A stretch of 64,000 nt of DNA from DAHUYF01 sp035553515 (lineage in GTDB: Bacteria; Pseudomonadota; Alphaproteobacteria; ATCC43930; CGMCC-115725). The notes beneath the pieces were generated by a model that was not told where the DNA came from, did not search any database, and saw only the letters and a list, made by a program, of their open reading frames with translations. This document shows, one piece after another, positions 26,395 to 34,012 of the stretch. Each line of letters begins with the position of its first letter. Position 1 is the stretch's first letter. The position numbers and the translations under genes are program-made. The stretch spans positions 1-64,000 of the forward strand of contig DATNDG010000011.1 of the NCBI GenBank assembly GCA_035553515.1. Direction: 5' to 3'.

Positions 26395-27426
26395 ATGCGA
26401 ATCTGCATTTATGGCGCCGGTGCGATCGGCGGCTATCTCGCCGCCGGGCTGAGCGCGGTCAACGAGGTCGAGCTCTCGCTGATCGCGCGCGGCGCGCACC
26501 TGGCGAAGATCCAGCAGGACGGTCTCAAGCTGCTGATCGACGGCGAGGAGAAAATCTGCCGGCCGCGCGCCACGAACGATCCGGCGACGCTCGGACCGCA
26601 GGACTATGTGATCGTCGGCCTGAAAGCGCACCAGGCCTGGGAAGCCGCCGCGCAGACGCGTCCCCTCCTCGGGCCGCACACGGCGGTCGTCACTTGCCAG
26701 AACGGCGTGCCCTGGTGGTATGGCTATGGCCTCGCCGGATTCGACAGTCTGCGTCTGCACAGCGTCGATCCCGGCGACCGGCAATGGAATGCGATCGGGC
26801 CAGAGCGTGCCATCGGCTGCGTCGTCTATCCGGCGACCGACATGCCGGCCCCTGGCGTCGTGCGGCATACCTACGGAAACAAGTTTTCGCTCGGCGAGCC
26901 CGACGGGACAATCTCGGAACGGTGCCGCGCGCTCTCCGGTGTCCTCGAGCAAGCGGGATTCGACGCGCCGATCTTGAAGGACATCCGCAGCGAACTGTGG
27001 CTGAAGCTCTGGGGCAATCTCTGCTTCAACCCGATCAGCGCGTTGACGCGGGCGACGCTCGACGTCGTGGCGACAGAGCCGGCATTGCGGGCCCTCTCGG
27101 TGCGGATGATGTCCGAGGCCAAGGACATTGCCGAGCGCTTCGGCGCCTCGTTCCGCGTCGACATCGAGCGGCGCATCAACGGCGCCGCGCGCGTCGGCGC
27201 CCACCGCACCTCGATGCTGCAGGACTTGGAAGGCGGCCGTCCGCTCGAGATCGATGCCGTGCTGACGGCGGTTCAGGAGATGGGCCGGCTGGTGCGCGTT
27301 GAAACGCCTTATATCGATACGGTTCTGGGACTTGCCCAACAGCTCGGTCGCTCGCTAACAATCTATCCCACGTTCCCCTTGGAAACCGTCGCTGTTAAGC
27401 AGCCCTCCCTGATGGTCGGAACATAG
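26395..27426 (+). CDS. Ketopantoate reductase (ApbA/PanE)-family protein
   Basis: The start at 26395 is chosen because it opens directly on the dinucleotide-binding G-A-G-A-I-G-G-Y motif; 343 residues. Family residues are seen: K in V-G-L-K-A-H-Q, N in C-Q-N-G-V-P, the central L-W-L-K-L-W-G-N-L segment, and E in P-L-E-I-D-A. ApbA/PanE enzymes reduce 2-ketopantoate, but many paralogs work on other 2-keto or beta-keto acids. Placed between serine-glyoxylate aminotransferase and hydroxypyruvate reductase genes, a role on hydroxypyruvate, tartronate semialdehyde or a related acid is more likely than pantothenate synthesis (inference). Confidence 0.82.
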   Translation: MRICIYGAGAIGGYLAAGLSAVNEVELSLIARGAHLAKIQQDGLKLLIDGEEKICRPRATNDPATLGPQDYVIVGLKAHQAWEAAAQTRPLLGPHTAVVTCQNGVPWWYGYGLAGFDSLRLHSVDPGDRQWNAIGPERAIGCVVYPATDMPAPGVVRHTYGNKFSLGEPDGTISERCRALSGVLEQAGFDAPILKDIRSELWLKLWGNLCFNPISALTRATLDVVATEPALRALSVRMMSEAKDIAERFGASFRVDIERRINGAARVGAHRTSMLQDLEGGRPLEIDAVLTAVQEMGRLVRVETPYIDTVLGLAQQLGRSLTIYPTFPLETVAVKQPSLMVGT

Positions 27427-27431
27427 GCGCC

Positions 27432-28415
27432 ATGCCCCCAGATCACGCATCCGTCCCGGTTCCCCGCATCGTGTTCCTCGACCGCAACACGATGGGACCG
27501 GCCGTTCGCGTGACGCGTCCGGGCTTCGCCCACGAATGGATCGAATACGACGCCACCGCGCCGCACCAGGTCGTCGAGCGCTTGGCGCCCGCCGTCATCG
27601 CCATCACCAATAAGACACCGATCCGGGCAGCCGATCTCGCCAAGCTGCCCCAGCTGAAGATGATCGCGGTGGCGGCGACCGGCTATGACGTGATCGACGT
27701 CGGCGCCTGCCGCGAGCGCGGCATCGTCGTCTCAAACGTGCGCGGCTATGCCGTCAATACGGTGGCCGAGCACGCCTTTGCGCTCATCCTTGCCCTGCGC
27801 CGGGCCGTCGCCGGATTCCGCCAGGACGTGATAAACGGCGAATGGCAGAAGGCCGGACAATTCTGCTTCTTCACGCATCCGATCCGCGAACTCGCCGGCA
27901 GCACCCTCGGTATCATGGGCGAGGGCGTGATCGGCCAGTCGGTCGCGCGGCTGGGCCAAGCCTTCGGCATGAAGACGCTGTTTGCTGCGCACAAGGGCGT
28001 GCAAGGCCTGGGTCCGCTCTATACGCCGTTCGATGAGGTGCTGGAGACCAGCGATATCATCACGCTGCACTGTCCCCTGATGCCGAGCACGCGCAATATG
28101 CTCGGCATGGCCGAGTTCCGAAAGATGAAGAAGCGGCCGCTGCTGATCAACACGGCGCGCGGCGGGCTCGTGGTTGAGGCCGACGTGGTGCGGGCGCTCG
28201 ACGAAGGCCTGCTCGGGGGAATCGGCTTCGACTGCCTGACGTCGGAGCCGCCGGTTCCCGACCACCCGTTCCGGGCGATCCTCGCACGGCCGAACGTCAT
28301 CGTGACGCCGCATGTGAGCTGGGCCAGCGACGAGGCGATGCAGGTTTTGTGGAACCAGGTCGTCGGCCATGTGGAAAATTTCCACGCCGGCAAGCCGACC
28401 AATGTCGTGACCTGA
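27432..28415 (+). CDS. hprA: D-2-hydroxyacid dehydrogenase, probable hydroxypyruvate reductase
   Basis: A 327-residue NAD(P)-dependent D-isomer-specific 2-hydroxyacid dehydrogenase. The Rossmann motif is slightly unusual (G-I-M-G-E-G-V-I-G instead of G-x-G-x-x-G with a shorter loop). The catalytic trio is present: Arg243 (N-T-A-R-G-G), Glu272 (T-S-E-P-P) and His294 (T-P-H-V-S-W). It starts 5 bp after the previous stop. Next to the aminotransferase that makes hydroxypyruvate, it most likely reduces that to D-glycerate, as HprA does in the serine cycle. The symbol is assigned by context plus family; glyoxylate reduction is also possible. Confidence 0.85.
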   Translation: MPPDHASVPVPRIVFLDRNTMGPAVRVTRPGFAHEWIEYDATAPHQVVERLAPAVIAITNKTPIRAADLAKLPQLKMIAVAATGYDVIDVGACRERGIVVSNVRGYAVNTVAEHAFALILALRRAVAGFRQDVINGEWQKAGQFCFFTHPIRELAGSTLGIMGEGVIGQSVARLGQAFGMKTLFAAHKGVQGLGPLYTPFDEVLETSDIITLHCPLMPSTRNMLGMAEFRKMKKRPLLINTARGGLVVEADVVRALDEGLLGGIGFDCLTSEPPVPDHPFRAILARPNVIVTPHVSWASDEAMQVLWNQVVGHVENFHAGKPTNVVT

Positions 28416-28552
28416 AAAGGGGTTGTCGGTCAGGACGGATGTTCCGTTCAGATCGCGCAAAGCCCCGGTCTCGGGCGCCCTTCGCGGCAGAAGCGGTCTC
28501 GTCAAAGCGGGGAGGTTTCAATCTGCCCGTGACCTGCTATTGCTGACTGACC

Positions 28553-29581
28553 ATGGGTCAGACCAGCCACACGGCCGATCGCCTGAATGCGGCAACCATT
28601 GTCGCGGCGCTCCGGCAACTGGGGATCGCGGGCGCCTCGGAGTTCGTGGAGTGCCGACCTCTCGAGGGCGGCGTCTCGTCCGACATCTGGTTGGCTGAGC
28701 TGCCTGACCGCACCGTCTGCATCAAGCGTGCGTTGCCGCGGCTCAAAGTAGCGCAGCTCTGGGAAGCGCCGGTTGCACGCAATCAATATGAGTGGGAGTG
28801 GTTTTGCACGGTCCAGCAGGTCTGTCCGGCGGCCGTGCCACCTCTGCTGGGCCGAGTCGAGAAGGCCGATCTTTTCGTCATGGGATATCTCGACCCGCGC
28901 GCCTACCCGTTGTGGAAGACCCGACTGCGGGAAGGAGATGCCGATCCCACGATGGCGGCAGCCGTCGGCGACCTGCTTGCGCGGATCCACCGCCGCACAG
29001 CGGGAGATCGTCGGATCGCGCGGCAGTTTGCCAATGATGCGGCTTTCCACGCCATCCGGCTCGAGCCCTATTTATTGGCCACGGCGCAAGTTCATCCTGA
29101 TCTGGCCCCGGCGCTCGAGCGGCTCGCGCGCATAACCGCCGAGACCCGGCTCGTTCTCGTTCATGGCGATGTCAGTCCGAAGAACATCCTGGTCGGGCCG
29201 CAGGGGCCGGTCTTTCTCGATGCCGAATGCGCCTGGTACGGCGATCCGGCGTTCGATCTCGCTTTCTGCCTCAATCACCTGCTGCTGAAATGCTTGTGGA
29301 TCCCAGGCGCCGCCCGCGGCTTTCTCGCCTGCTTCGACCGGCTCGCGGAAACCTATCTTGCCGGCGTGGAATGGGAGCCGCGCGAGCGCCTCGAGATGCG
29401 CACGGCGCAGCTTCTGCCCGGGCTTTTCCTGGCGCGGGTCGATGGCAAGTCGCCAGTCGAGTATATTACCGCCGAACCGGACAAGGCGCGCGTGCGTCGT
29501 GTTGGAAGAGCGCTTCTCGCCCGTCCCGTCGATCGATTGTCGCTGGTGCGACAGGCATGGGAAGGGGAAATCGGCCTATGA
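28553..29581 (+). CDS. Aminoglycoside phosphotransferase (APH)-fold small-molecule kinase
   Basis: A 342-residue kinase of the APH/choline kinase superfamily. The catalytic loop is V-H-G-D-V-S-P-K-N-I-L (His204, Asp206, Asn211) and the metal-binding Asp223 is in F-L-D-A-E. The nucleotide-binding N-lobe has G-G-V-S-S-D-I-W and K-R-A. Family members phosphorylate alcohols (choline, homoserine, methylthioribose, aminoglycosides). It lies 137 bp after hprA and directly before an enolase-like gene, exactly where a glycerate kinase would be expected, and no MOFRL/GlxK-type kinase is present. A glycerate-kinase role is an inference. The start has no close Shine-Dalgarno; a GGGAGG at about 28510 is too distant. 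Confidence 0.82.
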   Translation: MGQTSHTADRLNAATIVAALRQLGIAGASEFVECRPLEGGVSSDIWLAELPDRTVCIKRALPRLKVAQLWEAPVARNQYEWEWFCTVQQVCPAAVPPLLGRVEKADLFVMGYLDPRAYPLWKTRLREGDADPTMAAAVGDLLARIHRRTAGDRRIARQFANDAAFHAIRLEPYLLATAQVHPDLAPALERLARITAETRLVLVHGDVSPKNILVGPQGPVFLDAECAWYGDPAFDLAFCLNHLLLKCLWIPGAARGFLACFDRLAETYLAGVEWEPRERLEMRTAQLLPGLFLARVDGKSPVEYITAEPDKARVRRVGRALLARPVDRLSLVRQAWEGEIGL

Positions 29582-29597
29582 GGAAATCGGCCTATGA
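29566..29597 (+). repeat. Exact 16-bp tandem duplication at the kinase/enolase junction
   Basis: The unit ggaaatcggcctatga occurs at 29566-29581 and again at 29582-29597. The first copy contains the kinase stop, the second the enolase start. Removing one copy would give an ATGA overlap between stop and start, so the duplication probably separated two formerly overlapping genes. Confidence 0.9.
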
Positions 29598-30934
29598 GAG
29601 AGACACGAATTGTCGGTGTCCATGGCCGGCGGGTGTGGGATTCCCGGGGCAGACCGACCGTCGAGGCCGAACTTCACCTCGCCGGCGGAGCCACCGGCCG
29701 CGCGATCGCTCCGGCCGGCGCCTCGACTGGATCGGGTGAGGCGGTGGAGCGTCGCGACGGGGGCGAGCGTCTCGGCGGCGGCGATGTCCGCGGAGCGGTA
29801 GCCACCATCAATGGCGAGATTGCCGATGCCCTCAAGGGGCACGATGCCGCCGACCAGGCCGCGATCGACCAAATGCTCATCGCACTCGACGGCACGCCGG
29901 ATAAGCGCCGCCTCGGGGGTAATGCCCTGGTCGCGGTTTCGATGGCGGCATTGCACGCGGCTGCGGCTGCGGCCGGCCGGCCGCTCTATGCCTATCTTCT
30001 CGGGGATGCCGCCGATGCTGTGGTCCCCTTGCCGGAGATCCAGATCTTCGGCGGCGGCGCGCATGCCGGACGACAGGTTGACATCCAGGACTTCATGATC
30101 GTGGCGCCTGGAGCCTCGTCTTTCGACCAGGCGCTCGAATGGACGGCGGAAGTCTATCGCGCTGCCGGCGCGTTGATGGCAGAGGCGGGTCGGCTGCACG
30201 GAGTTGCTGACGAGGGCGGCTTCTGGCCCGACTTCGATTCCAACGAGGCGGCGCTCGATGCGCTGATGCGCGCGATTGAACGGGCCGGCTTCACCGCGGG
30301 CCAGGACATCGCTCTATCGCTCGACATCGCCGCTTCGGAATTTTATGACCACGGCCGCTATCGGTTGGCGCGCGACGGCCTGAACCTCGATTCCGATGCC
30401 ATGGCCGGCATGATGATCGATTGGCTGGATCGCTATCCTATTCTGTCTATCGAAGACCCGCTCTCCGAGGACGATGCCGCGGGGATGCGGCGCTTCACGC
30501 AGGCGGTGGGCAAGCGGGTGCAAATCGTCGGCGACGATTTCCTGGTGACCAACGCTCGGCGGGTGGTCGATGCGGCGGCTGCGGGCGCCTGCAATGCCGT
30601 GCTGATCAAACCCAATCAGGCCGGCACCATCACCGAGGCGCTGGCGGCGCTCGAAGCTGCGCGGAGGACGGGCTGGGGCGCGATCATCTCGGCGCGGTCG
30701 GGCGAGAGCGAGGACGTCACCATCGTCCACCTCGCAATTGGATGGGGCGTCCCGCAGCTCAAGGTCGGCTCCTTCGCACGCTCCGAGCGCATGGCAAAAT
30801 GGAATGAGGCGCTACGCATCGAGGAGGCCCTCGGCCGACGCGCTCGCTTCGCCGGTCGGACGCCGCTCCAGTGTGAGCTGCGAAGCCCGACTGGACATGA
30901 AGCTGCGGGTCCATCGCGGGGAAGGTTGACCTGA
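29594..30934 (+). CDS. Divergent enolase-like protein
   Basis: A 446-residue enolase-superfamily protein with the overall enolase plan: S-R-G-R-P-T-V-E, A-S-T-G loop, G-G-G-A-H-A, V-D-I-Q-D-F-M-I, D-E-G-G, metal ligands Asp244, Glu287 and Asp314, catalytic Lys339 (L-I-K-P-N-Q) and Lys390 (L-K-V-G). Deviations from canonical enolase: the usual Glu of D-I-Q-E-F is Asp166, and the His of S-H-R-S-G-E-T-E-D is Ala367. It probably dehydrates 2-phosphoglycerate to PEP or a related substrate. The gene lies between the kinase and the P-loop protein, the latter overlapping as TGATG. Likely a pathway-specific paralog, not the housekeeping enolase. Confidence 0.85.
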   Translation: MRETRIVGVHGRRVWDSRGRPTVEAELHLAGGATGRAIAPAGASTGSGEAVERRDGGERLGGGDVRGAVATINGEIADALKGHDAADQAAIDQMLIALDGTPDKRRLGGNALVAVSMAALHAAAAAAGRPLYAYLLGDAADAVVPLPEIQIFGGGAHAGRQVDIQDFMIVAPGASSFDQALEWTAEVYRAAGALMAEAGRLHGVADEGGFWPDFDSNEAALDALMRAIERAGFTAGQDIALSLDIAASEFYDHGRYRLARDGLNLDSDAMAGMMIDWLDRYPILSIEDPLSEDDAAGMRRFTQAVGKRVQIVGDDFLVTNARRVVDAAAAGACNAVLIKPNQAGTITEALAALEAARRTGWGAIISARSGESEDVTIVHLAIGWGVPQLKVGSFARSERMAKWNEALRIEEALGRRARFAGRTPLQCELRSPTGHEAAGPSRGRLT

Positions 30935-32748
30935 TGCCGTCCGAAATCAGCCCCCCTGGGACTGATTACGGTCCATGGCATCCGGGTATTCATTCCGAGC
31001 TGCCGAGGCGTCTCGTTCCACTCACGACCATCTTCAGGCCGGAGAATGTGTTTACCAGCGTCGAGCACGCCGAGGAACTTCGCGATCTCTCGGGTCTGCC
31101 GCTGCAGGAGTTCGCGATATTCCGGCCCTCGCGGCTGGTGCTGCACGAATTGCTGATTCGGGTGACCGCCGATCTGTCCGTGCCCGATCCGGAGGCGGCC
31201 GGGATTGATGAACTCGGCATCAACTTTCGCCGAATGACGCATGTGATCCTGACCAGGTACATCGCGCCTCAGATGCATGAAATCGTCGCGGCTTACGACT
31301 TGCTCAGGCGAGCGCTCGCCGCCCTGATCGATGCCGAGCTCACGGTCGCGCTATTCCCGCCGCCGCGGACGGCGGCCGCGCAAGGATCAACAAAGCGAAG
31401 CTGGCTTCGCCGATTGTTTCCGGAACGCCGCGAAATCTCGCCAAGCGATGAAGATCGATGGGGACGCGAGGAAAAAGCGCTGCGGCAATGGGCGACGGGA
31501 ACCGAGACGGGCGATGACCCATTGCGCGAGGCCGCCTACCGATCGCTGGCCAGGGTCGTCTCGGCGATCTGCGTGAAGCACGGGCGCCTATGGGGCGACA
31601 AGTCGCTGATCGCGCCGCTCGCCGTCGACCTTGCTTGCAACGAGTACGGCAGCATTTCGATCGGCCAGCTCATCGAGCCCTATATACGCGAGGCCTGCGA
31701 GCGAGAGGGATACCGTCTTGTTCCCGGGCAGGAGCGGCCCGTCGTCATGAACACCAAGGGCGCGCCGGCCTCCGGCAAGAGCACGCTCCGTCCCCGTCAA
31801 AGAAAACTCGCCGCCAAGCTCGGCGTGCAATGGAACGAGTTTGCGATCATCAGTCCCGATATCTGGCGCAAATATCTCCTCGATTACTCCTCACTTGGCG
31901 ATGTCTACAAATATGCGGGGGCGTTCACCGCGCACGAACTCGCGATCATCGACCAGAAGCTCGACCGCTATATGGCGAACAAGGCGGCGCATCGAGGGAT
32001 GTCCCATCTCCTCATCGACCGGTTCCGGTTCGACAGCTTCGCGCCGCACTCGGACGAAGCCGGAAGCAATTTGCTCACGCGCTTCGGCGGCGTGATCTAT
32101 ATGTTCTTCATGATCACGCCACCGCACGAGACCGTCGCGCGGTCGTGGAAGCGTGGCCTGGAAGTGGGCCGCTACAAGGCGGTCGATGACCTGCTCGCAC
32201 AAAATGTCGAAGCCTATAAGGGCATGCCAACACTATTCTTCACCTGGGCACTGCGTTCCGACAAATTGGTGCATTACGAATTTCTGGACAACAGCGTGCC
32301 GCTCGGAGAGCAGCCGAGAACCGTTGCCTTCGGTTGGAACGGGGAGATGAACATCCTCGATGTCAAAGGTATCATCGATATCGAGCGGTACCGCAAGATC
32401 GACGTCGATGCTCACGCTCCCGAAAAGGTCTACCGGGGTCGCGAAACAATGGCTGCGGCAGACAACACGCAGTTCCTGGTGCAGTGCGTGCGCACGATTC
32501 CGATCGTGAACTTTGCTGCACGGGACACCGGCCGGATTTACGCGCGCTTTGAATCGGGGCGACTTGCGCGGGTGGATCGTCAGATGCTCGAAGACATGCT
32601 GCAAGACGAGGAAACCCGCGCCGGAATACTTGCCGTTGCGCCGGACGCTATGAGCGGTAGCGGCGGCACGGGCCCACTCGACGTATTGCAGGCGAACCGG
32701 TTTCATACGCTGGGCCAATGGGGAGGGCGTGTTTCAGCAATCGCGTGA
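30934..32748 (+). CDS. Large P-loop protein with zeta-toxin/kinase-like C-terminal half
   Basis: 604 residues, translationally coupled to the enolase gene (TGATG, 30932-30936). The N-terminal ~260 residues are alpha-helical and not recognised. A Walker A motif G-A-P-A-S-G-K-S-T (276-284) is followed by I-I-S-P-D-I-W-R-K-Y, an internal helix region, a hydrophobic strand ending in I-D-R (361-363) and W-K-R-G-L-E-V-G-R-Y, the layout of zeta-toxin/uridine-kinase-like P-loop phosphotransferases. No partner antitoxin gene is visible. Its place in a serine-to-PEP operon argues for a metabolic kinase or regulator rather than a toxin, but neither role is shown. Function unknown. Confidence 0.75.
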   Translation: MPSEISPPGTDYGPWHPGIHSELPRRLVPLTTIFRPENVFTSVEHAEELRDLSGLPLQEFAIFRPSRLVLHELLIRVTADLSVPDPEAAGIDELGINFRRMTHVILTRYIAPQMHEIVAAYDLLRRALAALIDAELTVALFPPPRTAAAQGSTKRSWLRRLFPERREISPSDEDRWGREEKALRQWATGTETGDDPLREAAYRSLARVVSAICVKHGRLWGDKSLIAPLAVDLACNEYGSISIGQLIEPYIREACEREGYRLVPGQERPVVMNTKGAPASGKSTLRPRQRKLAAKLGVQWNEFAIISPDIWRKYLLDYSSLGDVYKYAGAFTAHELAIIDQKLDRYMANKAAHRGMSHLLIDRFRFDSFAPHSDEAGSNLLTRFGGVIYMFFMITPPHETVARSWKRGLEVGRYKAVDDLLAQNVEAYKGMPTLFFTWALRSDKLVHYEFLDNSVPLGEQPRTVAFGWNGEMNILDVKGIIDIERYRKIDVDAHAPEKVYRGRETMAAADNTQFLVQCVRTIPIVNFAARDTGRIYARFESGRLARVDRQMLEDMLQDEETRAGILAVAPDAMSGSGGTGPLDVLQANRFHTLGQWGGRVSAIA

Positions 32749-32897
32749 TCTCGCGTGCGGCCAGTCTGTAGCTACTCACCCGATTGGCGACGCCGAAGTT
32801 CAGTCGAACCCATGCCTGCGTTGTCCGCCTTCGGCGAACAAGCAGGCATGGTGGAATTTATGGGGTCGCGACATGAATGCCGGACGTTCGTCTGCGC
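32749..32897. other. Convergent gap after the P-loop gene with a long hairpin
   Basis: Between two convergent gene ends. An imperfect stem of about 18 bp lies at 32811-32850 (perfect outer 9 bp catgcctgc/gcaggcatg, then one bulged G and one mismatch, loop ttc). It lacks a T-tract on either strand but is positioned to end or protect the transcript of the serine operon. No other feature is seen. Confidence 0.6.
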
Positions 32898-33080
32898 TCA
32901 GCCTTCGGCGAGGGCGGCCGTCATCGCATCGGCGTACGATTGGCAATTGCCTGCAGTGTCCCCGAGGCAAGCAACACCCGGCTGAGCGGCTGGCTCGGTA
33001 ACTTCCGCCAGCGTCGCTGTCAGTCCGGTGCCGGACCAGAGGGCAAGAACAATCAGCGCCTTCGATAGAAAACCGTGCAT
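32898..33080 (-). CDS. Small secreted protein with signal peptide (60 aa)
   Basis: A short minus-strand gene with an excellent GGAGG site (33088-33092) seven bases before its ATG. The first ~25 residues form a standard Sec signal (M-H-G-F-L-S-K then a hydrophobic run, cleavage likely after T-L-A). The mature part of about 35 residues holds two cysteines (V-A-C-L-G and G-N-C-Q-S-Y), which could form a disulfide in the periplasm. I do not recognise a family. A dyad (gacggt-6-accgtc, 33128-33145) lies upstream. It is convergent with the P-loop gene. Confidence 0.6.
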   Translation of the reverse strand: MHGFLSKALIVLALWSGTGLTATLAEVTEPAAQPGVACLGDTAGNCQSYADAMTAALAEG

Positions 33081-33310
33081 CGCATAACCTCCATCTTTGC
33101 GACGGTTTCAATCTACGGCGCAGTCCTGACGGTACGCTGACCGTCGCCAATTTTCAGGTGTGTAGCCGGTGATCAGTCTGCCAGGCCGTCCCGCCGGCCT
33201 CGTATCGGCGTCCGAGAACAGAGAGGTGCGGCCTCAACTCGGACAACGCAAACCTCGCGGGAGCACGCGAAACCCGATGGACGTCTGCTGCAGGTCAGGC
33301 TCGAGGCAGG
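33081..33310. other. Spacer upstream of the small secreted-protein gene
   Basis: 230 bp holding the presumed promoter of the minus-strand small gene and the end of the livF transcript. Only the 33128-33145 dyad stands out; the short plus-strand frames here have no coding support. Confidence 0.4.

Positions 33311-34008
<698 letters not shown>

Positions 34009-34012
<4 letters not shown>

Noticed and set aside
29578..29739. Alternative start ATG in the first copy of the 16-bp repeat
   Set aside because: It opens a different frame of about 53 codons without enolase similarity; the enolase frame begins at 29594.
30934..32748. Classical zeta-epsilon toxin-antitoxin pair
   Set aside because: No small antitoxin gene on either side, the protein is twice the usual zeta length, and it is embedded in a metabolic operon.
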